A DNA stretch of 64,000 bases from Mucinivorans hirudinis (lineage in GTDB: Bacteria; Bacteroidota; Bacteroidia; Bacteroidales; Rikenellaceae): contig HG934468.1 of the NCBI GenBank assembly GCA_000723505.1, positions 2,450,798-2,514,797 on the forward strand, written 5' to 3'. Made by a program: the position numbers and the translations under genes. Every line of letters starts with the position of its first letter. Position 1 is the stretch's first letter. Positions 17,305-28,986 of this stretch are shown here, one piece after another. The notes under the pieces were generated by a model. That model ran no database searches, had not been told where the DNA came from, and saw nothing but the letters and a program-made list of their open reading frames with translations.

Positions 17305-20300
17305 ATGAATTTTACTTATCTAACCCGAACAGCTGTCATCACATTGACCTTGGCTTTTGGAGTGTTGCAACCGACAACGCTTCGTGCAGGCAATAGTGAG
17401 ACTAGCTATCTTAATTTGCAACAAAAAAACATCACCGTAGCTGTGAAGGTAACAGATGTAACGGATATGCCCATTGTGGGTGCAACTGTTTTTCTTGAGT
17501 CCAACACACGCATCAGTGCCGCAACCGATGTTCAGGGGATTGCGGTTCTGAGGAACGTACCTGAGGAGGGGACGCTCGAAATCTCATTTTTGGGGATGGT
17601 AACTCAAAAAATCAAAATTAACGGACGTGCCCAGATTCACGTCACCTTGAAAGAGGATGTCAAAGCCATAGATGAGGTGGTGGTTGTCGGTTACGGCAAA
17701 CAGAAGCGCAGCGGGATGGTATCCTCGGTGAACACGGTGACCTCGAAAGAGATTAGGCTACCCACTCGTAATCTCACCAATAATCTCGCAGGTCAGCTTG
17801 CCGGTCTTATAGCTATTCAGCGTTCGGGCGAACCGGGCGAGGACGATGCCTCCTTTTGGATTCGCGGAGTCAGCACCTTTAGAGGCGGCACGGCTCCTCT
17901 TGTTCTTGTGGATGGCGTACCTCGTCGAATGCAGGATATTGAGCCGGACGAGATAGACACATTTTCGCTCTTGAAGGATGCTGCTGCCACGGCTGTCTAC
18001 GGCGCTGAGGGGGCGAACGGCGTTATTCTTATAACGACAAAACGCGGGCGCGTGGAGCGCCCCAAAATATCGTTCAGTGCCGAGCACAGCATTGTTACGC
18101 CGACCCGTCTTCCCGGATTCCTCGGCTCTGTGGAGTTTATGAACGCATATAATGAGGCATTGTGGAATGAAGGCTCACCCGACATTTGGACACAGGAGTA
18201 TATATCTCGATTCGACAAAAACAGTCCCGACCGGGATAGCGACCTATATCCCAACGTGAATTGGTTAGACCTTCTCAACAAGACCACCAGCTCCACACGA
18301 GCCACAGTTAGTTTCCAAGGGGGAACAGAGAAAGCTCGATACTTCGTGGGCACATCTTACTATACCGAGAGCGGTATCTTCAAAAAAAATAGGCAGGCGG
18401 AGTACAACAACAATATCGGTCTTGACCGTTTTGGTCTCCGCTCCAACATTGACCTAAATGTCTCCAACACGACCCTTCTTTCGCTGGATGTAAACAGCAC
18501 ATATACCGAACTTAACTCTACAGGATTTCCCAGCGCATACATCTTCAGACAAATGCTTACGACGTGTCCGAACCTCTTTCCGATGGTCTATTCGGACGGT
18601 ACACTGGCAGGACACCCCCAAGGTAAGGACGAGAGCCGTCAGAATCCGTACAATATGCTTATGAATTCGGGATACCAGAAGGAGTGGCGTGTAAATCTTC
18701 AAACTAAAATAGCTCTCACTCAGCAGTTGAAGTTCATCACCGAAGGGCTGAATGCGAGGATAAACGTAGCCTTCGATGCCAATGTTGATTTCAACACAGA
18801 GCGTATGAAGAATCCGATAGAGTATAATGCCACCGGTCGAGATGACAATGGAAAGCTTATATACACCAATGTTAACCCCAATGGTACGGACAACTTAAGT
18901 ATGACCACAGGAGCTTCTGCATCTAAGAATATCTACATTGATGCCTCTCTGAACTATAATCGGACATTCAACGAAAATCACGATGTAACTGCAATGTTTC
19001 TGTATATGCAAAAAGACAGACAAGTTCACAGCACCCCTCTGGCATACAGAAAGCAGAGTTTGGTTGGTCGGATAACATACTCTTACAAATCACGTTATAA
19101 CTTCGAGGGTAACTTCGGATATACAGGTTCCGAAAATTTTGCCGCAGGTCACCGTTTCGGTCTCTTTCCGGCGGTGGGGGTGAGTTGGTATCTGTCGAAT
19201 GAAAAATTCTACTCGGGCAAAGTTAAAGATATCCTCTCCAAGCTCAAATTCCGAGTCTCATACGGTCTTACGGGTAACGATGCCACCGGCGGTGCTCGCT
19301 TTCTATTCCGCGGAACGATCGATCAGCGCGCTACACCATACTCTTTGGGTTGGACTGATACGAACCTTCTAAACAGTTTAAGTGGTATCAGAGAGTCTCA
19401 GTTCGCGGCACCTAATCTCACGTGGGAAATCGAAACCAAGAGAAACTACGGTATCGACATTGGTATGTTCAACGGCAAATTAGATTTAGCGATAGACTAT
19501 TTCGACAACCTTCGTGAGGACATTCTGTTGCGACGTCAGACGATCCCCAAGGTAACCGGTTTCGTTCAGATGCCTTGGCAAAACTTCGGCAGGGTGCAAA
19601 ATAGAGGTTTTGATGCTTCGCTAGTCTATAATCAAACCTTTGGAGCTGTTCGCTTGGGATTTCGTGCCAACGTAACCTACGCACGCAACAAAATTCTCGA
19701 AATAGACGAAGTGCCGCCCAGATACGAATGGATGGCACGAACAGGCACGCGTATTGGTGAGCGATATTTGCTTCAGGCTGACGGGTTCTATCGTTACGAA
19801 GATTTCGATATTACAGGTGAGGGGTTGGCGCGCAGGTTTACATTAAAAGAGGGTGTTGTCCGCTCATCTTACAACGCCAATATTCGTCCGGGCGACCTCA
19901 AATATAAAGACTTGAACGGAAGCGGCGTAATTGAGAACTACGACCATGCCTTCGGTGGAGCCCCCCCTAATCCGGAGTTGGTATACGGCTTCGGCATTAA
20001 CGTTGAATACAAAGGATTCTATGCCGGGGTATTCTTCCAAGGCGCGGGTAGTACATCAACCGTTCTCGGGGGTTACTTTGACGCCGGTTTTTTCCCATTT
20101 AGTCGGAGTTATACACAATCCTCTCTTCGATCATTTGCAACAGACCGTTGGTCTGACCGCGGAGCTAACGGCACAGTGGTCGAACCCCGTTGGGATGCCC
20201 TCTACCCCCGATTGAGTACAATGGGGAACGAGAACAATTCCCGCCTATCTACCCACTATTTGCGTGATGCAAGTTTCATACGTCTCAAGAATGCCCAAGT

Positions 20301-20490
20301 CGGCTACAACTTTCCGAAAAGATGGTTGAGTAGAATTGGTGTAAACTCAGCGCGGGTCTTCTGTACGGGTACAAACCTTGCCGTATGGGATAAAATCAAA
20401 TATTGGGACCCCGAAATGGGTAATGCTAATGAAGGTTTGAACTACCCTTTGACAATGAATATCTCCTTTGGTCTTGAGGTTGTACTATAA
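17305..20490 (+). CDS. SusC/RagA-family TonB-dependent outer-membrane transporter
   Basis: A 1061-residue protein with a signal peptide (to about residue 29). A carboxypeptidase-regulatory-like domain follows (about 45-125), then the SusC hallmark EVVVVGYGKQKRSGMVSSV. The plug contains RGVSTFRGGTAPLVLVDGVPR and DEIDTFSLLKDAAATAVYGAEGANGVILITTKRG. The barrel ends NISFGLEVVL. Together with the SusD-like lipoprotein downstream it forms a pair that binds and imports a nutrient, usually a glycan but sometimes a peptide. No glycoside hydrolase or regulator is next to it, so the substrate cannot be named. Confidence 0.95.
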   Translation: MNFTYLTRTAVITLTLAFGVLQPTTLRAGNSETSYLNLQQKNITVAVKVTDVTDMPIVGATVFLESNTRISAATDVQGIAVLRNVPEEGTLEISFLGMVTQKIKINGRAQIHVTLKEDVKAIDEVVVVGYGKQKRSGMVSSVNTVTSKEIRLPTRNLTNNLAGQLAGLIAIQRSGEPGEDDASFWIRGVSTFRGGTAPLVLVDGVPRRMQDIEPDEIDTFSLLKDAAATAVYGAEGANGVILITTKRGRVERPKISFSAEHSIVTPTRLPGFLGSVEFMNAYNEALWNEGSPDIWTQEYISRFDKNSPDRDSDLYPNVNWLDLLNKTTSSTRATVSFQGGTEKARYFVGTSYYTESGIFKKNRQAEYNNNIGLDRFGLRSNIDLNVSNTTLLSLDVNSTYTELNSTGFPSAYIFRQMLTTCPNLFPMVYSDGTLAGHPQGKDESRQNPYNMLMNSGYQKEWRVNLQTKIALTQQLKFITEGLNARINVAFDANVDFNTERMKNPIEYNATGRDDNGKLIYTNVNPNGTDNLSMTTGASASKNIYIDASLNYNRTFNENHDVTAMFLYMQKDRQVHSTPLAYRKQSLVGRITYSYKSRYNFEGNFGYTGSENFAAGHRFGLFPAVGVSWYLSNEKFYSGKVKDILSKLKFRVSYGLTGNDATGGARFLFRGTIDQRATPYSLGWTDTNLLNSLSGIRESQFAAPNLTWEIETKRNYGIDIGMFNGKLDLAIDYFDNLREDILLRRQTIPKVTGFVQMPWQNFGRVQNRGFDASLVYNQTFGAVRLGFRANVTYARNKILEIDEVPPRYEWMARTGTRIGERYLLQADGFYRYEDFDITGEGLARRFTLKEGVVRSSYNANIRPGDLKYKDLNGSGVIENYDHAFGGAPPNPELVYGFGINVEYKGFYAGVFFQGAGSTSTVLGGYFDAGFFPFSRSYTQSSLRSFATDRWSDRGANGTVVEPRWDALYPRLSTMGNENNSRLSTHYLRDASFIRLKNAQVGYNFPKRWLSRIGVNSARVFCTGTNLAVWDKIKYWDPEMGNANEGLNYPLTMNISFGLEVVL

Positions 20491-20522
20491 AATTCTTTCA
20501 TAAATTAATCCTTATACAACAA

Positions 20523-22454
20523 ATGAAAAATATATTGACAGCATTGACCGCGTTAATAATCAGTGTAACGATACAATCGTGCAAGTTTCTGAATGTATCA
20601 GACCAGCGGGCAGGTGAACTAACCATTGAAGAAGCTTTTAACAACGTGAATTGGACAAGGCGTTGGCATCGCTTTATTTATACCGGTATTCCCGACATCG
20701 GTTCGCGCTCCCACAAAGGAACTGATTTGAACGGCTTAACAATGCCGTGGGGCGGATTCTCGGACGAGATTTGGGGATATAGCATCATAGAGTATGCCTG
20801 CCGAGACGGCTACAACGCATCCTCGGCACAATTCCACCGCTGGGGGGTTTATCAGCAAATTCGTCAGGCTTGGCAGTTTATCGACAACGCCCACGAAATT
20901 CCGCAGGTAGGTCAAGGAGACTACCTCCTACAAGAGGATGTGGATAAACTCAAAGCCGAAGCATACTTCTTTATCGGCTACTACCATTGGCTGCTATTTG
21001 AACTCTACGGTCCTATACCAATCGTAGACAAAGCTATTGACCCGACCCTCTCGGACATCACCTTTTCCCGAGCAAGTGTAGACGAATGCGTCTCATTTAT
21101 TGAAGAGATGTATACCAAAGCTGACAAAAACCTCAATCTAATCAATCAGGAGGCTAACCTTCGCTCAATTCCCAGTAGGATTACTACTGCCGCCCTGCGC
21201 GTAAAACTATATGCCTATGCGGCAAGTCCGCTCTACAACGGAGCACATCAGGCTGCTATGGCTCTACAAAATGAAGACGGCAAAAAGCTATTCCCCCTCA
21301 AGGATGAATCTAAATGGCAACGGGCAAAAGAGGCAGTGGAAGCCTATCTAACCATCTCTGCCCCATATCACGAAATTCACCGATGCGGTCCTCCTGAAAA
21401 TCGAAATGTCGGCTTCGATGCCAATGAATCACTATACACCCTTTTCCAACAATACAACAAAGAGATTATTTGGGCAACATCAAGTAGCTCTTGGGGTGGA
21501 ACAAATACCGCGGGACACATTCCGCATATTACCCCTCGCGGTTTAGCCTTTGCACTGCCCGCTTATGGCTGGCTGCAGGAGGTTATTGATGACTTTCGTA
21601 TGGCTAACGGTAAGAAAATAGATGACCCAGGCTCGGGGTATAGTATGGATGAAGAGTTCAAGCGTACTCCAATGGAGGTCAAGATGTTTAACCGTGCCGT
21701 ACATCCGAATGCAGGTACATATGAAACATTCAATGACAACATTGCAAAGATGTACCAAAATCGCGAACCTCGATTCTACCAATGGGTTACATACCAAGGC
21801 AGACGCTGGCAAATCAAAACATCATTGATTATAGATTATCGCAAGGGGGGCAATAACGATAACTCATCGGGAAGTAATTCGCGCACGGGTTACCTTGTCA
21901 AGAAGTTCTATCCTGAAAATATTATCAGCGAGGGGAGACCTGCCCGTATTAAGTTCATTCCCAGCATACAGATTCGTCACGCCGAGATGTTGCTTCTATC
22001 TGCCGAAGTGCTTAATGAGGCTACAAACGGCTCTGATGCTCGTATTATGCAGTTTATCAATGACGTTCGCACTCGTGGCGGCCTGCCCACTCTGGAGGAG
22101 ACCTACCCGGGGAAGAGCTGGAATAAGGAGGCAAAGTGGCAAGCTATGGCTGAGGAGAAACGAATCGAGTTCCTGGACGAGGGTCAGCGCTACTTCGATG
22201 TTCGACGCTGGATGGTTGCCCACCGGGCGCGCGTCCCCATCACAGAGGGTGGTAAGACTCACCAATTCGGTCAGAAAGGTCAGTTCCATATACTATACCA
22301 AGACGGAGAGGTCGGAAGCTATGACGATTTGTTCCGACGCTATGCTCACGCAAGTGCAATGCGACAATTCAACGAATCGTGGTATCTATACCCCATCTCA
22401 TTCGACGAAATACAAAAATCAAAAGGAAAATTGATTCAAAACCCGGGATGGTAA
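20523..22454 (+). CDS. SusD/RagB-family nutrient-binding outer-membrane lipoprotein
   Basis: A 643-residue lipoprotein with a signal peptide and lipobox ending at the cysteine in VTIQSCKFLNV (residue 20). SusD-typical stretches are AEAYFFIGYYHWLLFELYGPIPIV, TTAALRVKLYAYAASPLYN, IRHAEMLLLSAEVLNEA and the C-terminal EEKRIEFLDEGQRYFDVRRW. It sits on the cell surface as a lid over the SusC partner. It starts 32 bases after the SusC gene. The length is somewhat above the family average. Confidence 0.95.
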   Translation: MKNILTALTALIISVTIQSCKFLNVSDQRAGELTIEEAFNNVNWTRRWHRFIYTGIPDIGSRSHKGTDLNGLTMPWGGFSDEIWGYSIIEYACRDGYNASSAQFHRWGVYQQIRQAWQFIDNAHEIPQVGQGDYLLQEDVDKLKAEAYFFIGYYHWLLFELYGPIPIVDKAIDPTLSDITFSRASVDECVSFIEEMYTKADKNLNLINQEANLRSIPSRITTAALRVKLYAYAASPLYNGAHQAAMALQNEDGKKLFPLKDESKWQRAKEAVEAYLTISAPYHEIHRCGPPENRNVGFDANESLYTLFQQYNKEIIWATSSSSWGGTNTAGHIPHITPRGLAFALPAYGWLQEVIDDFRMANGKKIDDPGSGYSMDEEFKRTPMEVKMFNRAVHPNAGTYETFNDNIAKMYQNREPRFYQWVTYQGRRWQIKTSLIIDYRKGGNNDNSSGSNSRTGYLVKKFYPENIISEGRPARIKFIPSIQIRHAEMLLLSAEVLNEATNGSDARIMQFINDVRTRGGLPTLEETYPGKSWNKEAKWQAMAEEKRIEFLDEGQRYFDVRRWMVAHRARVPITEGGKTHQFGQKGQFHILYQDGEVGSYDDLFRRYAHASAMRQFNESWYLYPISFDEIQKSKGKLIQNPGW

Positions 22455-22455
22455 G

Positions 22456-22530
22456 AGGTGTATTATCAATGCACTTAAGGTAACCGTAGCAGGGCGGGAA
22501 AGCCAGCCAAACACCTCGCAAGAGGCGTGC
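22456..22530 (+). ncRNA. Structured RNA segment after the SusD gene (uncharacterised)
   Basis: Directly after the SusD stop, GAGGTGT pairs with ACACCTC at 22511-22517. Within it lies GGC-GGGAAA-GCC, and CCTC-GCAA-GAGG follows with a GNRA-type loop. The arrangement resembles a folded RNA domain upstream of a terminator. I could not match it to a known riboswitch class, so it may simply be a stabilised 3' untranslated region. Confidence 0.25.
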
Positions 22531-22543
22531 GGATGAGTTTCTA

Positions 22544-22587
22544 ACACACAGCAAAGCATCGAATTCATTCGGTGCTTTGCTGTGTGT
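22544..22587 (+). terminator. Strong hairpin terminator after susCD
   Basis: A 15-base stem (ACACACAGCAAAGCA with its complement) and a 14-base loop lie about 90 bases after the SusD stop. A modest T-containing stretch follows. It most likely ends the susCD transcript. Confidence 0.75.
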
Positions 22588-22605
22588 TGTATCTTAAATT
22601 GCTAA

Positions 22606-22712
22606 CCCAACTTCAACGCAGTATGTATGCAAATCTGCTATTCTTTATCCCAACTTCAACGCAGTATGTATGCAAATTTGCTGTTCTTTAACCCAACTTC
22701 AACGCCAAAAGT
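22606..22712. repeat. 43-bp tandem repeat, about 2.4 copies
   Basis: The unit starting CCCAACTTCAACGCAG recurs at 22606, 22649 and 22692. The first two copies differ at three positions or so and the third is cut short. There is no spacer diversity and no cas gene, so it is not CRISPR. Confidence 0.85.
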
Positions 22713-22842
22713 TTTTTCAGTGTTTTTTTGCTCAAAAACGGGGGTGATTTCATACTATTGAGTTGATTTTCAGAAGATGCTTATTTGGTGAAGTGCTTTG
22801 TAATACCCACGGGAGTAAATTTTATGTTGTACCTTAGCGGGC

Positions 22843-23447
22843 ATGTACTTCACATCGAACATACGCTTGAGCCCCGAGCACGGCAGGGAACTCCCTTATT
22901 ATAAAATCAAGGAGTCCTTCCGTGACGTTATAGGACGTGTGCATACCCGTGTAATGTTGACTCCGGGCTATCTTCCCGATTTGTGCAGCGATGAGATTGT
23001 GCAGATTCGCCGCGGTCTGACCTATATGATGGAGCAGAGTGCGTATATCCCAGCTCAGCAGGCGATGTTTACTGCCGATCCCAGAGGAGAGTACAGTGAA
23101 AAGGTTCGTGGATACATCGAGAAGTTTTGGAGTCAGATAAAGGATAGCGGCAAGATTGATTCCGCACGGGCAAGTTATGATGAGGCAGATGGCAAATCAA
23201 AATCAGCCAAGACCAGGCTGAGCAACGCTTTGGTACATACTTCCTGCGCACCAACGTAGCCACCCTTGACGAGCGATCTGCGTGGGACTACTATAACTTG
23301 ATTAGAGAGATAGAGACATCAAACCGGCAACTCAAAACAGACCTGTAATTGCGCCCCATATACCATCAGACAGATGACAACTCCGACGCCCATCTATTCT
23401 TCGGACTCCTATCATACTGGATTGTAAACACGCTTCGACACAAACTA
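22843..23447 (+). pseudogene. IS1634-type transposase, 5' part, degenerate
   Basis: It starts MYFTSNIRLSPEHGRELPYYKIKESFRD, the typical beginning of IS1634/IS4-related transposases of Bacteroidota. The open frame ends at 23259 after an apparent internal deletion. Homology resumes in another frame (AEQRFGTYFLRTNVATLDERSAWDYYNLIREIE) and continues through an in-frame TAA to AHLFFGLLSYWIVNTLRHK, where IS-B is inserted. The rest of the gene is at 27408-27584. The copy is dead. Confidence 0.8.
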
Positions 23448-24907
<1,460 letters not shown>

Positions 24908-24917
24908 TATTTATATT

Positions 24918-25667
24918 ATGGGAATCTGGTTTGTAATTCTATTCATAGCGGAGATCGTAATCTTTCTGCTTTACATATATCTTTGGAAACGCTATCCTGC
25001 GTTGGGGATGCCATTTGACAGCCGTTATTGGGTTTTCAAACGGGCTTATCGTGCTTATGCCCCTGTTCGGCAGGGCAAGAAACTCTATAAAGTTTTCGCC
25101 GAAGAGTTTCTTTGTGTCTACAAGCGTGCCTGTGAGGGAAAAATCAAAAGCTATTCGGGCGAATATGCAACCGCAAACCGCCTATGTAACATTATCGAAA
25201 ACCATCGTGCGACGGTCGAGCGTTACTTTTCGGGGCGTTTCACCTATTCCGACTATCTCAATATGATGAGCGAATACGACCTGTTTCAAGAACAAGTTGT
25301 CGAAGCAAAGCAGGAAGACGCTCCCGAAGAAAACATCAAATTTCAACGAAATATCACTTTGCGTAAAAAAGTTTTGATATTCGAAAGCCTTTTTCGGGTT
25401 TGCAATGTTGATGCAAGCAATGCTCAAAAGGCTCGCTTTATCCGCGACTTGTTGGAGGTGGAGCCGAACACAAAAGAGATAGCCAACACAAATACATATA
25501 AGGTTCTGAAAAACAATCGTAAAGAGCTGCTTGCCAAAGGAGAGATAACGGCACGTATAAAGGATTACGAGTATGTTGCCGAGCAATTGGAGCAGTTAGG
25601 TTTGGAAAAAGAACGCACGTTAATTCTCAGTGAAATAAAAGAGTTGCGAAACTCTATCGACGAATAA
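24918..25667 (+). CDS. Hypothetical membrane-anchored protein from a mobile element
   Basis: A 249-residue protein with one N-terminal transmembrane helix (WFVILFIAEIVIFLLYIYLW, residues 3-22) and a long charged, mostly helical body. I do not recognise a family. It is followed by an excisionase-like gene and a VirE-type gene, a gene order typical of Bacteroidota mobilisable elements. It lies wholly between two IS-B copies, ten bases after the end of the full copy, so its original promoter may be missing. Confidence 0.55.
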   Translation: MGIWFVILFIAEIVIFLLYIYLWKRYPALGMPFDSRYWVFKRAYRAYAPVRQGKKLYKVFAEEFLCVYKRACEGKIKSYSGEYATANRLCNIIENHRATVERYFSGRFTYSDYLNMMSEYDLFQEQVVEAKQEDAPEENIKFQRNITLRKKVLIFESLFRVCNVDASNAQKARFIRDLLEVEPNTKEIANTNTYKVLKNNRKELLAKGEITARIKDYEYVAEQLEQLGLEKERTLILSEIKELRNSIDE

Positions 25668-25791
25668 TATCTAAAATCTTATCGTTCAATGTTTTTTGGG
25701 GTATCCTTTGGGGTACCCCATCGCTTTTTGCGCCCCTTACCTTCGCCGCCGAGAACTCCACGTTGGAGCATCACGTAAAACCAAGGTAAGT

Positions 25792-26044
25792 ATGAAAACA
25801 ATCTTTGAAAAACTATTCCGAAAATCGGAAACTGTTGAAATTGCAGTAAAAACCAAGCCAGCACCCCCCTCCGAGGGGATGGAGAACCTAATCAAGATGA
25901 AGGAGGCGATGAAGCTCATCAAAGCCTCCGCCCCCACTGTCCGCAAATACGCCCGACTCGGTTATTACAAGGAGTACCGTTTCGGCGAAAAGTTGGTCTT
26001 CTACAACCGAGAGGAGATGTTGAACTTTATTCTGAGCGGTAGCA

Positions 26045-26058
<14 letters not shown>
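25792..26058 (+). CDS. Helix-turn-helix (excisionase-like) protein
   Basis: About 88 residues starting MKTIFEKLFRK; the upstream part of the open frame has no support. The C-terminal half, MKLIKASAPTVRKYARLGYYKEYRFGEKLVFYNREEML, is a MerR/Xis-type winged helix as used by Bacteroidota excision and mobilisation proteins. It overlaps the VirE-like gene by 14 bases. It probably regulates excision or replication of the element it came from. Confidence 0.75.
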
Positions 26059-27401
<1,343 letters not shown>

Positions 27402-27407
27402 AAACTA

Positions 27408-27584
27408 AAGTTACAAGGCATAACCCATTACTGGACTGAATTAAAGCGCATTCTATCCACCCAAAAGGCTATTACCACCAAAGCAGAAAACGCCCTTGGA
27501 GAACAAATAGAACTACGCATCTGTTCAGACCCAACAGATGCTATAATACTTCCCTCTCTTCGGACAGTTTTTGTATCTGCTTAA
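27408..27584 (+). pseudogene. IS1634-type transposase, 3' end
   Basis: After the right AAACTA repeat the transposase continues as KLQGITHYWTELKRILSTQKAITTKAENALGEQIELRICSDPTD and stops at 27584. Read together with 22843-23447 it completes the C-terminus of the same gene. Confidence 0.82.
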
Positions 27585-27634
27585 GATAGTATTTGTTTCT
27601 TTGCTCTCGGGTTATTGTTAGTTGTTGTTTTAGT

Positions 27635-27680
27635 GTTTGTTTCATTTCGTTGCCCTTAAGGGCAACGAAATGAAACAAAC
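27635..27680. repeat. 46-bp perfect palindrome
   Basis: Two 23-base arms meet at CCCTTAAGGG without a loop (left arm starts GTTTGTTTCATTTCG). It lies between the IS1634 remnant and the IS3 orfB stop at 27686. A T run follows on the plus strand. It may act as a terminator or mark a head-to-head junction. Confidence 0.8.
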
Positions 27681-27685
27681 TTTTT

Positions 27686-28540
27686 CTATGCCGCCGTCAT
27701 ATAGACCTCACTCGGAGTCTTGTATTCAAGCGATTGATGTAGCCTTTCGGTGTTGTAAAGACGAAAATAGTCAGTCAAGCCATCATATAACTCTTTGCCG
27801 CTGCCGGGGTTCGACAGGTAAATATACTCATATTTTACGCTGCGCCACAACCTTTCGACAAAAATATTATCCAAAGCCCTACCTTTACCGTCCATACTTA
27901 TCTGTATCTCATTTTCTTCAAGTATCTTAACGAACTCCTTGGCCGTGAACTCACTCCCTTGGTCGGTGTTGAATATCTCCGGCTTGCCGTATCTGGCAAT
28001 AGCCTCTTTGAGCAACTCTTGGCAGAACTCGCTATCGTGGGTATTGCTTATCCCCCAAGCCAACACAAAGCGTGAATGCCAATCAATGATGGCGCACAGG
28101 TACATATAACCTCCATTCATTGGGATATAGGTGATGTCGGTACTCCAAACCTGATTTACCCTGTCAATAGTTAATCCTCGCAATAGATAGGGGTATATCT
28201 TATGCTCCTTATTATGCCACGTGGTGTTAGGCTTGGGGTAGATAGCACTGATGCACATATCCCGAAAGTAACGACGCACTCGCTTAGGGCTTATCGTAAA
28301 ACCTTTCTTTCGCAAGTGTTCAGTCATCCGCTCGACACCATAGAAAGGCATTTTGGTATAGGTGCGGTCTATCTCTGCTTTAACAGCAAGCTCATCTGCA
28401 CTTGCTCTTCCTTTGCTCGCATAGTATATGCCACTGCGGCAAATGTTTAGCAATATGCACTGCTGAACTAAACTCAGCCGAGGATGATTCTTTTCTACCA
28501 TCTCTCTACGCTCGGCTAACGGGATTTGAGTAGCTCCCAC
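27686..28540 (-). CDS. IS3-family transposase OrfB
   Basis: A 284-residue integrase-type catalytic protein, made after a frameshift from OrfA. The DDE residues lie in WSTDITYIP, FNTDQGSEFTAKEF and VERLWRSVKYEYIYL. The N-terminal HTH_21-type region has YGVERMTEHLRKKGFTISPKRVRRYFRDM. It appears intact and ends SLEYKTPSEVYMTAA. Confidence 0.93.
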   Translation of the reverse strand: MGATQIPLAERREMVEKNHPRLSLVQQCILLNICRSGIYYASKGRASADELAVKAEIDRTYTKMPFYGVERMTEHLRKKGFTISPKRVRRYFRDMCISAIYPKPNTTWHNKEHKIYPYLLRGLTIDRVNQVWSTDITYIPMNGGYMYLCAIIDWHSRFVLAWGISNTHDSEFCQELLKEAIARYGKPEIFNTDQGSEFTAKEFVKILEENEIQISMDGKGRALDNIFVERLWRSVKYEYIYLSNPGSGKELYDGLTDYFRLYNTERLHQSLEYKTPSEVYMTAA

Positions 28541-28803
28541 TTTTTTTTTAAGAACTCGTTCTCTATCTCAAGCTGACCAATCTTGCGATAAAGATTGTTC
28601 TCTACCTGCTCATCAGACTTGACTTTACGCTCCTTGTCAGTCGAGAAAATGGCGGTCGCTCCCTCCTTGAACTGCTTCTTCCATACCCCAACCTGCGTCG
28701 GATGAACTTCATAAATCGAAGCAATCTCATTGACCGTCTTCAAGCCCTTGATAGCCTCCAAGGCTACTGCCGCTTTGGTCTCTGCCGAAATCTTTTTCCT
28801 CAT
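28516..28803 (-). CDS. IS3-family transposase OrfA
   Basis: A 95-residue helix-turn-helix and leucine-zipper protein (MRKKISAETKAAVALEAIKG...VHPTQVGVWKKQFKEG...LEIENEFLKKKWELLKSR). The A9 run on the coding strand (28541-28549) near its end is a standard -1 slippage site. Shifting there joins EFLKKK to VGATQIPLAERREMVE of OrfB, giving the OrfAB transposase. Confidence 0.92.
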   Translation of the reverse strand: MRKKISAETKAAVALEAIKGLKTVNEIASIYEVHPTQVGVWKKQFKEGATAIFSTDKERKVKSDEQVENNLYRKIGQLEIENEFLKKKWELLKSR

Positions 28804-28875
28804 CGTTTGTCTCCTTTTTTATGAGACCAAAGATAACCAAATTATAGCTTAAACTGCTGTCCTATTTTGGGGGAG

Positions 28876-28983
28876 TATTATACCAACAAAAACATCTCGG
28901 TGAGCTACCTACGAGCCCAAAAGCAGGGCGACACCGACCGTGTGATGGCTCTCTATGGCAGTGCTAACGATAGATACTGGTAG
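28876..28983 (+). pseudogene. traI: TraI (DUF4141-like) C-terminal fragment
   Basis: Thirty-five codons reading YYTNKNISVSYLRAQKQGD...VMALYGSANDRYW and then a stop, three bases before traJ. This matches my recollection of the end of CTnDOT-type TraI proteins, which precede TraJ. The rest of the gene is missing to the left of the IS3 element, so the conjugation operon is broken at its 5' side. Confidence 0.7.
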
Positions 28984-28986
28984 GCG

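Larger units (their letters stand above)
27681..28875 (-). mobile_element. IS3-family element
   Basis: The element carries overlapping orfA and orfB on the minus strand. The right end near 28875 (GTCCTATTTTGGGGGAG on the plus strand) abuts TraI coding sequence, which fixes that boundary. I cannot find the complementary inverted repeat on the left, so that end may be lost or rearranged near the palindrome. Confidence 0.75.

Noticed and set aside
22606-22712. Repeats that might be a CRISPR array
   Set aside because: The repeat units are contiguous and near identical through their whole length, with no unique spacers, and no cas genes are in the window.
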